A stretch of 64,000 nucleotides of DNA from Sulfitobacter sp. F26204 (GCF_026410305.1 NZ_JAPMLQ010000011.1:1-64000); one strand, 5' to 3'; positions 44,826-54,332 are shown, counted from the first letter of the stretch. A program made the numbers and translations. The notes: generated from the sequence alone by a model not told the origin.

Positions 44826-46175
44826 ATGCTGAAATTTCCATTCACGGCCGCGCTGGTCCTTTTCCTTGCGAGTTGCGGAACTGTCTATGTGTCGCCCAAG
44901 GTAGATGCCCGTGACGGAAAGGTACGTGTGTTGCCAGTGAATGCTGAAACTGTGCTGGTCGCAAACCGTGCGAAGTATAATCCCAAACAATTGCCGGCTG
45001 TCTTTTTTCAGAACGCAGGCGGGGCAGGGGCCGCACGCGGGGCGGGTTTGGCACCCACGACAAGCCTGAATGAACAGCGGCGCCCCGCAGCGATGACATT
45101 GCGGGTGCCACCAAATGCCAATCCAGGTCCATATCGTATAGGTGTGGGTGATGTTCTGTTGCTGGCGACAAAATCCGGCGGCACTACCGTCGAAGAACTG
45201 AGCGGCTTGCTGGCGGCGCAGAATTCACGCCAAGGATACACTGTTCAGGATGATGGTGCGATTGCGGTTCCCGGAGTGGGCCGCGTTCAATTGAACGGGC
45301 TGACATTGGAAGAAGCCGAAGCGCAATTGTTCCAGAGCCTCGTCCAGGCGCAGATCGACCCGACCTTCAGCCTTGAGATTGCTGAATTCAATTCCAAGCG
45401 CGTATCGCTGGGTGGTGCCGTTGCAAACCCGACGGTAGCACCGATCCGACTCACACCATTGTATCTGGATGAGGCGTTGGCCGCCGCAGGCGGTGTTGCC
45501 TCAAGCGATCTGGATTTTGCATCGATCCGAATCTATCGCGATGGCACGTTGTACCAGATCCCGTTGGAGGAATATCTGCGCCGTGGCGATCTTCAAAAGG
45601 TGCGGCTGGTTGATGGCGACAGTGTTTTTGTCGATACTGAGTTTGAGTTGGACAAAGCCCAGGCCTATTTCCAGGAGCAGATCACACTGGCACAATTCCG
45701 CCAGCAGGGTCGGGTTCAGGCATTGGCCGAACTGAACGCAGAGGTGAACCTGCGTCGCGCCTCCTTGACCGAAGCGCGGACAAACTTCCGCGACCGTGTT
45801 GAATTTGACGCTGTGGACCGCGATTTTGTCTATCTGACCGGTGAAGTCAGCAAACCAGGCCGGTTTACCATGCCATTCGGGCGACAGGCAACTTTGGCGG
45901 ATGCGCTTTATTCCGAGGGTGGCTTTTCTAGCGAGACAGGCAACCCGAGCCAGATTTACGTCTTGCGTGGATCATCGAACCCTGCGGACCTTGGGGCTGT
46001 GACTGCCTGGCATCTGGATACCAAAAACGCAGCCAATCTTTCGTTGGCGACACGTTTCAAGATGCAGCCGAACGACATCGTGTTTATCGCAGAACAGCCG
46101 ATCACCCGCTGGAATCGCGCATTAAAACAGATCTTCCCATCGATCATCAGCACAGCCAATGCTGCGACAAACTGA
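44826..46175 (+). CDS. Polysaccharide export outer-membrane lipoprotein (Wza/ExoF-type)
   Basis: A 449-residue lipoprotein: MLKFPFTAALVLFLASCGT has a lipobox with Cys17. The Poly_export domain starts at PYRIGVGDVLLLATKSGG (about 100) with QDDGAIAVPGVGRVQLNGLTLEEAEAQL, followed by two SLBB-like repeats (RVSLGGAVANPTVAPIRL and VYLTGEVSKPGRFTMPFG). It forms the outer-membrane exit channel for the polysaccharide. AAGGGG lies before the ATG at 44826. The frame opens at 44769, but the lipobox fixes the start. Confidence 0.93.
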   Translation: MLKFPFTAALVLFLASCGTVYVSPKVDARDGKVRVLPVNAETVLVANRAKYNPKQLPAVFFQNAGGAGAARGAGLAPTTSLNEQRRPAAMTLRVPPNANPGPYRIGVGDVLLLATKSGGTTVEELSGLLAAQNSRQGYTVQDDGAIAVPGVGRVQLNGLTLEEAEAQLFQSLVQAQIDPTFSLEIAEFNSKRVSLGGAVANPTVAPIRLTPLYLDEALAAAGGVASSDLDFASIRIYRDGTLYQIPLEEYLRRGDLQKVRLVDGDSVFVDTEFELDKAQAYFQEQITLAQFRQQGRVQALAELNAEVNLRRASLTEARTNFRDRVEFDAVDRDFVYLTGEVSKPGRFTMPFGRQATLADALYSEGGFSSETGNPSQIYVLRGSSNPADLGAVTAWHLDTKNAANLSLATRFKMQPNDIVFIAEQPITRWNRALKQIFPSIISTANAATN

Positions 46176-46192
46176 TCCTGGCGCGCCAGGAT
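46175..46192. repeat. 18-bp palindrome at the stop of the export lipoprotein gene
   Basis: ATCCTGGCGCGCCAGGAT is a perfect palindrome beginning in the stop codon. It is followed by AAAACAAAA, not T residues, so it is not a good terminator for the plus strand. It may act as a 3' protecting hairpin. Confidence 0.5.
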
Positions 46193-46217
46193 AAAACAAA
46201 ACGACGCTTGCGGGGGG

Positions 46218-46290
46218 GACCCTGCCTGCGTTTGGTGTTTGAGTAGGGTGGTTCGCATCCCGGCGCATGAAAGGATGCACAGGCAGGGTC
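46218..46290. repeat. Nested inverted repeats in the convergent export/yjbF gap
   Basis: GACCCTGCCTG (46218-46228) pairs perfectly with CAGGCAGGGTC (46280-46290). Inside it GCATCC (46255-46260) pairs with GGATGC (46273-46278). The 26-base unpaired arm on one side gives a bulged two-part structure. It lies between the 3' ends of two convergent genes. Possibly an RNA processing or terminator element, but no T-run is present. Confidence 0.45.
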
Positions 46291-46339
46291 AGCCCACTGC
46301 CGGTGCAGGGCGCTAACACAGTTAAAACCAGGTCAGGTG

Positions 46340-46993
46340 TTAGAAGTTATAGACCGTTTGAATTGCCAATTGGCCGACGAATTCACCGCTCCATTGACGT
46401 GACTGCACAATGCGGCCGCGGCTGGTGTCTACCCAATATATATTCTTGAACGATTGATCGAGGCTGAAACAGGTCTCGACCATACGGCGGGTCGACGTTG
46501 CACCGCTGTCGAGTTGGATTGTCTCTGATCCTTCGTTGACGATGGTGCATTTATAGGCTCGGATCACGGCAATGTCGTTTCCGTTCAGGAAGGTATGAAT
46601 GCGATCAACCTCACCTGAGCGGCCAGCGAGGATCGCATTGGCCGAGGCAGAAACGTCAGAAGCCAACATGCCAGCACCCAAACCGCGTGTGCCATGTAAA
46701 ACACCACGATCAAAAATCAGCGCGACACCATCATTGCCGAGCCAGCTTTCGATCGTGCCCTGGGTGGATTCGCGCAGGAAACCACCGCGCAGACCGCTCT
46801 GGACGATCTGAACGTCCAGGGCGGGGCCGCGCTTGGCGGCCAGGAGTGGTGCAAAGCGCGGAAACTGCCCCGCGGCGTGTGCTAAATTCGGTTCCTCAAG
46901 CATCAGACCGATGGCGCGGTCCTGAAAACTTTGATTTCCGCAGGCTGCAAGCGAAAAAGCGGCGCCCGCCAATATGCCAAATTTCCACTTCAT
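46340..46993 (-). CDS. YjbF-family lipoprotein (exopolysaccharide)
   Basis: A 217-residue lipoprotein with MKWKFGILAGAAFSLAACG (lipobox Cys18). The mature part contains the YjbF-type sequence: FLRESTQGTIESWLGNDGVALIFDRGVLHGTRGLGAGMLASD. It is the usual partner of YjbH in the yjbEFGH-type exopolysaccharide systems. The start at 46993 overlaps the yjbH stop as ATGA; the earlier frame start at 47011 lies within yjbH. Confidence 0.87.
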   Translation of the reverse strand: MKWKFGILAGAAFSLAACGNQSFQDRAIGLMLEEPNLAHAAGQFPRFAPLLAAKRGPALDVQIVQSGLRGGFLRESTQGTIESWLGNDGVALIFDRGVLHGTRGLGAGMLASDVSASANAILAGRSGEVDRIHTFLNGNDIAVIRAYKCTIVNEGSETIQLDSGATSTRRMVETCFSLDQSFKNIYWVDTSRGRIVQSRQWSGEFVGQLAIQTVYNF

Positions 46994-49110
46994 CGCAGGT
47001 AACGCCCCCATCCATCACGCAGTTCCTTGCCACGTGCATCGCGGACCTGCCTGTGCAAACGGTTGTCCACATTCAGACGCGCACCACCATCACGTTGAAC
47101 AGGGCGAATTGTCTGGTTCAATATCGTTTTGGACGGTTTGCCTGTCAGGAAACTGAGGGGCACTTCAAAGCGGATGCCCTTGTCAAATGACCCTTCGCCA
47201 AAATCCGTAGAGGACACGTCGGTCAGGGTAAAGAAGGCACCAACGCGGAACCCATTGTTGAATTCACGGTCAAGGGCGACAGTTGCGCCCCAATCACCGG
47301 CAAGATAACGACCGGCGTCGATCTGACCCAAAAAGCCATTTCCAAAGTCATAATAGGCAGAGGCATGACCGGTCACGACATCATAGTCCTGAAAGCCGAA
47401 GAGCATGTCAAAGTCGCGCTGCTTTGCATAGTTGATCTCGGCACCCAGGGCCAGACGGCTGCCGGTGGGATACCACAGCAGTTCTGCTGAAACGCCGCCA
47501 AACATGTTTTCAAGATAACCAGCAGTGACGCGGCCGAACAGGTCTTTGCCTGGTCGGAATTGGTATTCCGCCGTCAGTTTGTTGATTTCGAGATCGGACT
47601 CGCGTGCATATCGCACGGCGTTGGTACGCACAGGTTCGATCAGTGAATCCGAGACCCGGTCGCTGTCTTCGACGTTACCTGCGAGAGGGTAACGCAATTG
47701 GCCGGCAAAGGTCAGACCGGGCATTGGCCGATAGAATGCCTTGAACTGTGCACCAGCTTCGACGCGAACGGGTTCGTCAGGGTCAAAGTATGAAAACGAT
47801 GCATAGGGAGAAAGGCCATAGTCAAAAACAGGATAGAGGTCGACAACCTCGCCGGATCGATCAGCATCGAAGGCGTCTTCGATGCTGGCGCGGGAGTAGG
47901 ACCGCCAGGATCCGTCATAATCGTATTGCAGGTCCTCCAAATCAGAGCGTTTGGTGACAATGCGGCTGATCGGGACGCCCTTGTTCTGGAAAATAACGGT
48001 GAGTTCTTCGACGTCGGGGGGCAAAGTTGTCGCCATGGCGCGCGCGGCGCGTCCAGCCGCCTGAGCCCCTGCTCCGAAGCGCGTGTTTTCGATACGGACG
48101 GTTGCGCGGGTGCGCGACAGTTCAAAACCCTGCAAGATCAGCCCGTCTTCGGCGAGGCGGGCATCAAGAACCTTTTGCGCAGCGTCCTTGCCGCCACCAC
48201 GGGCTGAATTGTTCCAATCGGCAAGCGCCAGATCACGGCGAGATCCAATCGGGCGGGGCGCGGTTTCACGGCCTCCCGGGTTTGCACGTTTGGCGGGGTC
48301 GAGCACATAGGTCACCTGCGCCCCGATCTCATTGCCGCCTACGACAAATGCCTTGAGGTCCACACCGTTTTTGAAGCGGTACTGAACGCCCACATTCAGA
48401 GGAGATGAAATATCGATAAGGCCCTGATTGCTTTCACGATCATAGGTGTCGGTTGAATATTCGGCAAAAAGTGTTGTTTGATCATTGAGGTGGTAAGCGA
48501 GACCGCCAAAAATCGAGGCAGGTCCGCGAAACCATTCCCCGGCTTCGACTTTGCCGCCGCGTCCACCCGTTCCGGTTGGTCGTGTTTCAAATCGGTCGTC
48601 TATTATTCCAAGCGGATTGGTAAAGCTGTCGCGCCCGGCAAAGCGACCCCAACCTATCCCGCCGGTGACTTCAAGTTTTGACCCTATCTGTTTCGTCGCT
48701 ACAAGGTATTCACCGCTGTAAAGACCAGTGCCAAGGAAATCTCTGAGACCGAGCGCTACGGCAGGGCGCAGATCGGTTTCATCAAGGAGTTGGAAACTGA
48801 TGTCGAAGCTACGATCGAAATTTGCCGAGCCATCGGCCTGGCCACCATCAATTCGGGTGTAGCGAAAACTACCGGATACGCCCGGCAGAATCTGGAAAGT
48901 GACCGTATTGCGCATGGTCGGTCCAACCAGACTGGAGGTGAAAGCGAGTTCACCGTCATTCAGGCTGCGGGCTGTCGGTGTTTCGATCAAACCAGGTGTG
49001 CCATAGGTCGACAGGGTGGTGCGGTCTGATTGCGCCGATGCGTTGGTCAGTGCCAAGGCTGAGGCGGTGCCAAAGGCGAAAATGAAAAAGGCTGATGTAT
49101 GACGACGCAT
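46990..49110 (-). CDS. YjbH-family outer-membrane protein (exopolysaccharide)
   Basis: A 706-residue protein with a signal peptide (MRRHTSAFFIFAFGTASALALTNASAQ). The YjbH opening is STYGTPGLIETPTARSLNDGELAFTSSLVGPT. Many alternating strands follow, ending with a barrel-like section (NGFRVGAFFTLTDVSSTDFGEGSFDKGIRFEVPLSFL). YjbH proteins are predicted outer-membrane barrels linked to polysaccharide secretion. It is the first gene of a two-gene operon with yjbF, divergent from the MarR gene. Confidence 0.9.
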   Translation of the reverse strand: MRRHTSAFFIFAFGTASALALTNASAQSDRTTLSTYGTPGLIETPTARSLNDGELAFTSSLVGPTMRNTVTFQILPGVSGSFRYTRIDGGQADGSANFDRSFDISFQLLDETDLRPAVALGLRDFLGTGLYSGEYLVATKQIGSKLEVTGGIGWGRFAGRDSFTNPLGIIDDRFETRPTGTGGRGGKVEAGEWFRGPASIFGGLAYHLNDQTTLFAEYSTDTYDRESNQGLIDISSPLNVGVQYRFKNGVDLKAFVVGGNEIGAQVTYVLDPAKRANPGGRETAPRPIGSRRDLALADWNNSARGGGKDAAQKVLDARLAEDGLILQGFELSRTRATVRIENTRFGAGAQAAGRAARAMATTLPPDVEELTVIFQNKGVPISRIVTKRSDLEDLQYDYDGSWRSYSRASIEDAFDADRSGEVVDLYPVFDYGLSPYASFSYFDPDEPVRVEAGAQFKAFYRPMPGLTFAGQLRYPLAGNVEDSDRVSDSLIEPVRTNAVRYARESDLEINKLTAEYQFRPGKDLFGRVTAGYLENMFGGVSAELLWYPTGSRLALGAEINYAKQRDFDMLFGFQDYDVVTGHASAYYDFGNGFLGQIDAGRYLAGDWGATVALDREFNNGFRVGAFFTLTDVSSTDFGEGSFDKGIRFEVPLSFLTGKPSKTILNQTIRPVQRDGGARLNVDNRLHRQVRDARGKELRDGWGRYLR

Positions 49111-49424
49111 GACTAACCGAGGATTCCTGTATTTTTGGACACCATAGCGGAACGCGGTGCAGCCGTTACAGTGGTGGCACCGTTATTTAAGTTGTTGAAC
49201 CGAGTTTGCGCTAGTTATGCAACAGCACGATGGCGCGCAGGTTGTGTGCAGGTCGAAAAACGCGCATTTGATCTATCCCTTTGATTTGCTGCGCGGTGCA
49301 AAAATGCAAAATAGTTGCAAATGCATGTAGTTTCCCTTAGCATAGCCTTAGCCGGGAAGCCCGTTTGTGCAGGCAGGTTCTTTCGCGACAGGGGCAGGGC
49401 AGCGCGCAAGAATGGACAGGGGAT
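49111..49424. promoter_or_regulatory. Divergent gap between yjbH and the MarR gene
   Basis: These 314 bases hold the promoters for both sides and no gene that I can support. The stretch 49298-49327 is rich in TGCA steps (TGCAAAAATGCA, then TTGCAAATGCATG at 49315-49327). The 13-mer recurs in inverted form at 19142-19154. A MarR or exopolysaccharide regulator site is possible. Confidence 0.4.
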
Positions 49425-49889
49425 ATGACCTTAAAAAGTGCTGAACACCTGAAAGAGATGGGGTTGGACAATTTTGCGCCCTATCTGATGAACCGGATCA
49501 TCGGGCGTTATAACAAGGCTTTGCAGGCTGAGATGCTCGGTCTTGGGCTGACCACATCCCAGATGCGGTCCCTTGCGATCCTGTCGGTGACAGACGGCAT
49601 CATGATCCGCGATTTGGCTGTCTATGCGGTGGTGCAGCAATCGACCCTAAGTCGGGCGTTGGACACGCTTGAACAGAATGACATGGTGCGGCGCGAGAAT
49701 GATTTACAAGACAGTCGTGCAACGCGGGTTTTTATTACAGAGGCGGGACGCGAAACCTATGACAGGCTATGGCCGCATATGTCAGCCGCCTATGAGGCTA
49801 TGTTCAAGGGCGTTGGTGAGTCCGAAAAACAGGTATTTGTCGCTACGTTACAAAAGATGCTGCGCAATATTCGCAAGCATAATTTTTGA
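49425..49889 (+). CDS. MarR-family transcriptional regulator
   Basis: A 154-residue MarR regulator: dimer helices at the ends and a winged helix in the centre (LTTSQMRSLAILSVTDGIMIRDLAVYAVVQQSTLSRALDTLEQNDMVRRENDLQDSRATRVFITEAGRE). The DSRATRVFIT wing is diagnostic. AGGGG lies before the ATG at 49425. It is nine bases ahead of the oxidoreductase genes and in the same operon, so it probably controls their response to an aromatic keto acid. Confidence 0.9.
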   Translation: MTLKSAEHLKEMGLDNFAPYLMNRIIGRYNKALQAEMLGLGLTTSQMRSLAILSVTDGIMIRDLAVYAVVQQSTLSRALDTLEQNDMVRRENDLQDSRATRVFITEAGRETYDRLWPHMSAAYEAMFKGVGESEKQVFVATLQKMLRNIRKHNF

Positions 49890-49898
49890 AGGATTGAG

Positions 49899-52049
49899 AT
49901 GGCCGAACGTTCATTCAAGGCTGAGGTAGAGCATCTGCGCAAAGGTGCGGGTGATGTCTTTACCGGTGAAGGGATCCTCGCGATTACCAAGGCGTTGCTG
50001 GAAAACGGTGTCGGCTATGTTGGTGGCTATCAGGGTGCCCCGATTTCGCATTTGATGGATGTGCTTTCGGACGCTGAGGAATTGATGGCTGAGTTGGGCG
50101 TCCGCTTTGAGGCGAATGCCTCCGAAGCAGCGGCGGCAGCGATGTTAGCGGCTTCGGTTCATTATCCAATTCGCGGTGCAGTTACCTTCAAAGGGCCGGT
50201 CGGGGTCAATGTGGCGTCGGATGCTTTGGCCAACCTGTGTTCAAGCGGGGTAAAGGGTGGAGCCTTGATCATCGTCGGTGAAGACTATGGTGAAGGTTCA
50301 TCGATTATGCAGGAGCGTAGTCATGCATTTGCGATGAAATCGCAATTCTGGTTGCTTGATCCGCGCCCCAACCTGCCGAGCATAACCAAAGCCGTGCAGG
50401 ATGGTTTTGAGTTGAGTGAAGCGAGTAATACACCTGTGATGCTGATGGTACGCATTCGGTCGTGCCATGTGACGGGGAGTTTTACGACCCGGGATAATCT
50501 GGTCCCGCCTTTGACGGTAAAAGATGCGATCGCGAATCCGGAATCGGATTTCAATCGTGTGGTTTTGCCGCCGATGAGCTATGTGCACGAGCAGGACAAG
50601 GTGAAGAACCGTTGGCCCGCGGCCGAGAAGTTCATTGTAGAAAACAGTCTGAACGAGATCTTCGGACCAGAAAAGGCCAAGTTGGGCATCGTCGTGCAAG
50701 GAGGGATGTACAATGGCCTGATCCGTGCCCTGCAACGTCTTGGGTTGGCTGATGACTTTGGCGAGACAGAAGTGCCGATCTATTGTTTGAACGTGACATA
50801 TCCCATTATTAGGGACGAATTTGACCGGTTTTGCGAGGGCAAGGACCACGTCATGGTCGTCGAAGAAGGTCAGCCGGATCATATCGAACAGCAGTTGGGT
50901 GCCTTTCTGTTCAAGGCGGGCCGCCAGTTGACGCTGTATGGTAAGGACGTATTGCCGATGGCGGGTGAATATACTGGCCAGGTGATGCTGGATGGGGTCA
51001 CGGCGTTTTTGAAACAGGCGGCACCGGATCTGTTGCCCGGGCAGGTCCGTGCGCCGAACAGAGAGGCCTCACAAATCCCGGACCTGAGCAAGACCGTGCC
51101 GGTCAGGCCACCGGGATTTTGCACAGGTTGCCCTGAAAGGCCGATCTTTGCCGGGATGAAGCTGGTCGAGCAGGAGTTGGGCAAACATCAGATCACAGGA
51201 GACATCGGGTGCCATCTTTTCGGAGCTTTGCCACCTTTTGAGATTGGCGGTGCCACGATGGGTTATGGGCTGGGTCCAGCTGCCAATGCCGCCTTTGACG
51301 GTGGTGGCGACCGCCGGGCAATTTCGATGCTGGGGGATGGCGGTTTCTGGCACAATGGATTGAGTTCTTCGATCGGGAATATGGTGTTTAACAAATCCGA
51401 CAACGTGGTGGTGATTGTCGACAATTATTATTCGGCGGCGACGGGCGGGCAGGATGTTCTTTCGAGCCGGGCTGAAAATGGCACCAAATCAACGGGCAAC
51501 CCGATTTCGGCCGCATTGAAGGGTGTTGGCGTGGAGTGGATCCGCCAGATCGACCACACTTACGATGTGAGCAAGGTGCGCGATACTTTGAATGAGGCTC
51601 TAACAACGGAGTTCAAGGGACCGAAAGTGATTGTCGCCTCTTCGGAATGTATGTTGAACAAACAACGTCGGGAAAAACCGGTCCGCACACAGATGATCAA
51701 GGAAGGGCGCCGGGTGGATGTCCCGCGCTTTGGGGTAGATGCCGACATTTGTACGGGTGATCATGCCTGTATCCGGCTTTCGGGATGCCCGTCCCTGTCG
51801 CTGAAACGGCTTGATGATCCCCTGAGGGATGATCCGGTCGCTTATATCGACCAGACTTGTGTTGGGTGCGGTAACTGTGGCGAGGTCGCGGATGCGGCGG
51901 TCCTCTGCCCGTCGTTCTATCGGGCGGATGTGGTACATAACCCCAGTGCTTTTGAGTCGTGGCGGGCCGGATTGCGCAGCCGGATCATCACTTGGTTACA
52001 GGCAAGACGTAGCGCCAGATGCCTGCAGTTCGAGGATGTGGTGCCGTGA
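49899..52049 (+). CDS. Indolepyruvate:ferredoxin oxidoreductase alpha-type subunit
   Basis: A 716-residue protein with a pyruvate-oxidoreductase pyrimidine-binding half (GYQGAPISHLMDVL, GVNVASDALANLC) and a thiamine-diphosphate half (GDIGCHLFGALPPFEIGG, SMLGDGGFWHNGLSS, VDNYYSAATGGQD). The C-terminus has two iron-sulfur-type cysteine sets (CTGDHACIRLSGC and CVGCGNC with a later C). Such enzymes oxidatively decarboxylate aryl 2-keto acids to acyl-CoA with ferredoxin. GAAGGATTGAG precedes the ATG. It is followed by its partner in a GTGA overlap. Confidence 0.9.
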   Translation: MAERSFKAEVEHLRKGAGDVFTGEGILAITKALLENGVGYVGGYQGAPISHLMDVLSDAEELMAELGVRFEANASEAAAAAMLAASVHYPIRGAVTFKGPVGVNVASDALANLCSSGVKGGALIIVGEDYGEGSSIMQERSHAFAMKSQFWLLDPRPNLPSITKAVQDGFELSEASNTPVMLMVRIRSCHVTGSFTTRDNLVPPLTVKDAIANPESDFNRVVLPPMSYVHEQDKVKNRWPAAEKFIVENSLNEIFGPEKAKLGIVVQGGMYNGLIRALQRLGLADDFGETEVPIYCLNVTYPIIRDEFDRFCEGKDHVMVVEEGQPDHIEQQLGAFLFKAGRQLTLYGKDVLPMAGEYTGQVMLDGVTAFLKQAAPDLLPGQVRAPNREASQIPDLSKTVPVRPPGFCTGCPERPIFAGMKLVEQELGKHQITGDIGCHLFGALPPFEIGGATMGYGLGPAANAAFDGGGDRRAISMLGDGGFWHNGLSSSIGNMVFNKSDNVVVIVDNYYSAATGGQDVLSSRAENGTKSTGNPISAALKGVGVEWIRQIDHTYDVSKVRDTLNEALTTEFKGPKVIVASSECMLNKQRREKPVRTQMIKEGRRVDVPRFGVDADICTGDHACIRLSGCPSLSLKRLDDPLRDDPVAYIDQTCVGCGNCGEVADAAVLCPSFYRADVVHNPSAFESWRAGLRSRIITWLQARRSARCLQFEDVVP

Positions 52050-53581
52050 ACTGCCCTTTGTCACGGAATGGACCGGAACTGCGCGACCGGCAGATCATCA
52101 AACTGGCCATCATGGCTGTGGGCGGGCAGGGCGGTGGCGTGCTCATCGGTTGGATTGAAAGTCTGGCGCGGGCGCAGGGCTTTGTCTGCCAGGCGACCAG
52201 TGTGGCAGGTGTTTCACAACGCACGGGTGCGACAATCTATTACATCGAAATGATGGCGGCGGCGGAAAAACAGCCGGTATTTGCCTTGGCCCCGTCGGCA
52301 GGTGATGTTGATATTCTGATCGCTGCCGAAATGATGGAAGTCGGCCGTGCCATCATGCGGGGATTTGTAACGCCGGATCGTACCCTTTTGATCGGGTCGA
52401 GCCATCGCGCGCTGGCGGTTTCTGAAAAGGCGGCTCCGGGCGATGGCATTGCCGATGCTGGTGAAGTGGTCGCCGCAGCCGAGATCGCAGCCCAACGTTT
52501 CATTCTGGCAGATATGGATCGTCTGGCGACGGCTCATGGATCGGTGATTTCGGCGAGCCTGTTTGGGGCGCTTGCCGGTTCGGGGGGCTTACCCTTTTCC
52601 CGTGGGGCTTTCGAGGAGGCGATCCGTTCTGGCGGGAAAGGAGTCGAGGCTTCACTTCGGGCCTTTGCGGCTGGGTATGATGTGGCGGAAATGGGCGGAA
52701 CAGAGACTGACACCGCTCCGGAAGCACCGGCGCAGGTGATTGTGGGTCCACAGGCGCAAATGACGCTTTGGACTGCTTTGCAGATGCGGGTGAAAGAATT
52801 GCCTGAACCGGTTCAGCAGATGGCCCTGCCGGGATTGGTCAAAGTGGTTGATTTTCAGGATTGCGCCTATGGTGCGCAATACCTGGAGCGGTTGGAAAAG
52901 GTGGTCGCAAGGGACACAGCAACGCAGAATTGGTCCCTGGGTATTGCCGGCGCAAAATATATTGCCCGCGCGATGACCTATGATGACATCATACGCGTTG
53001 CGGACCTCAAGACCCGCGCGCCGCGTCTGAAGCGTATTCGCGAAGAGATGGGAGCAAAAGACACGAACCTCGTCGAATTGACTGAATTTTTCCATCCGCG
53101 CGCGGAAGAGATTGCCAGTCTGATGCCAGCCCGAATGGGTGCCCGGTGGGAAGCATCGCCCAAGCGTATGGCCCTGTTGAACCGGATGTTTAAAAAGGGT
53201 CGTCGGTTGCGCAGCCATACCTTGCCTTCCTTTCTGGTCCTGTATTTTCTGAGCAGCCTAAAAGGCTTTCGCATGAAAACGCGACGACACGCCGTCGAAC
53301 TGGCGCATCTGGAACGCTGGCTGACTGACAGTCTGGCGCTAACAAAGGAAGATTACGGGTTGGCGGTCGAGATGCTGAAAAATCGGCGGTTGATCAAAGG
53401 GTATTCCGATACGCATGCAAGAGGACTGAGCAAGTTTGCCAAGGTGTCAGGTGCTGTTGAAATGTTGCGCGGGCGTCGGGATGCGGCGGACTGGATGCGC
53501 CGCCTGCGCGAGGCGGCCTTGCAGGACCCTGAGGGCAAGGCGCTGGATGGTGCGCTTGATACCGTACGTAGTTTCGTTTGA
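52046..53581 (+). CDS. Indolepyruvate oxidoreductase beta-type subunit (extended form)
   Basis: A 511-residue protein. The first 200 residues form the gamma-type domain of 2-oxoacid oxidoreductases (MAVGGQGGGVLIGWIESLARAQG, QATSVAGVSQRTGATIYYIE). The remaining 300 residues are a helical extension of unknown role, found in the long alphaproteobacterial versions. Start: GTG at 52046, overlapping the previous stop as GTGA, with GAGGA upstream. The frame runs from 52019, but only within the alpha gene. Partner of the preceding subunit. Confidence 0.87.
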   Translation: MNCPLSRNGPELRDRQIIKLAIMAVGGQGGGVLIGWIESLARAQGFVCQATSVAGVSQRTGATIYYIEMMAAAEKQPVFALAPSAGDVDILIAAEMMEVGRAIMRGFVTPDRTLLIGSSHRALAVSEKAAPGDGIADAGEVVAAAEIAAQRFILADMDRLATAHGSVISASLFGALAGSGGLPFSRGAFEEAIRSGGKGVEASLRAFAAGYDVAEMGGTETDTAPEAPAQVIVGPQAQMTLWTALQMRVKELPEPVQQMALPGLVKVVDFQDCAYGAQYLERLEKVVARDTATQNWSLGIAGAKYIARAMTYDDIIRVADLKTRAPRLKRIREEMGAKDTNLVELTEFFHPRAEEIASLMPARMGARWEASPKRMALLNRMFKKGRRLRSHTLPSFLVLYFLSSLKGFRMKTRRHAVELAHLERWLTDSLALTKEDYGLAVEMLKNRRLIKGYSDTHARGLSKFAKVSGAVEMLRGRRDAADWMRRLREAALQDPEGKALDGALDTVRSFV

Positions 53582-53627
53582 GACATAGGGTGTCTTATTT
53601 TTGGAACCGCGGTAGATTGCGCACATC

Positions 53628-54332
53628 ATGAGCGAGTCATCCACAAACCCTAAAACACGTGCAGCGGTGTTGATTGTCGCGGCTGGACGCGGCCGGCGTT
53701 TTGGCAGCGAGGTGCCAAAGCAATATGTGCCGATTGATGGACTCTGCGCATTTCGCCGTTGTTTAGAGACATTTCTGGGGATGCCAGAGATCGCTGCAAT
53801 TCAAACCGTCATCCATCCTGATGACAAGGACCGCTATGCAACGGTTTTGGCCGGTTTGGATGATGATAGGCTTTGTCCTCCTACCTTTGGTGGGAACACG
53901 CGGGTTCAATCGGTGATGAACGGACTTGACGCGCTGACGGATCAAGCGCCCGATGTTGTTTTGGTACATGATGCCGCCCGTGCTTTTGTGACACGGGAAA
54001 TTGTAATTGATGTTCTGGCGGCGCTTGATCAGGGCGACGCGGCTTTCGCGGCATTGCCGGTGGTTGATGCGCTTTGGCGGGGTGAGGGTGATCAGGCCCT
54101 GACACCTGTGGCAAGGAGCGGGTTGTGGCGGGCACAGACGCCACAGGGGTTCCGGTTCGAGGTATTGCGGCGGGCGCATCTTGATTATGACGGTGAGGCT
54201 GCGGATGATGTTGAAATTGCCCGTGCGATGGGCATCGCCGTCAAAATTGTCACCGGCGATCCCGCGAATTTCAAGATCACCACACCGCAGGATTTGGCGC
54301 GGGCTGAAAGGTTTGTTGCATCAGGTCGTTAG
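53628..54332 (+). CDS. ispD: 2-C-methyl-D-erythritol 4-phosphate cytidylyltransferase IspD
   Basis: A 234-residue IspD that couples CTP with methylerythritol 4-phosphate in isoprenoid synthesis. Motifs: AAGRGRRFGSEVPKQYV with the catalytic Arg and Lys, GGNTRVQSVMNGL, VHDAARAFVT, LWRAQTPQGF, and the C-terminal NFKITTPQDLARAE with the conserved Lys. In many alphaproteobacteria IspD is fused to IspF; here the protein stops after the IspD domain, and no ispF follows. It is a single gene between the oxidoreductase operon and the OmpA-like gene. Confidence 0.92.
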   Translation: MSESSTNPKTRAAVLIVAAGRGRRFGSEVPKQYVPIDGLCAFRRCLETFLGMPEIAAIQTVIHPDDKDRYATVLAGLDDDRLCPPTFGGNTRVQSVMNGLDALTDQAPDVVLVHDAARAFVTREIVIDVLAALDQGDAAFAALPVVDALWRGEGDQALTPVARSGLWRAQTPQGFRFEVLRRAHLDYDGEAADDVEIARAMGIAVKIVTGDPANFKITTPQDLARAERFVASGR

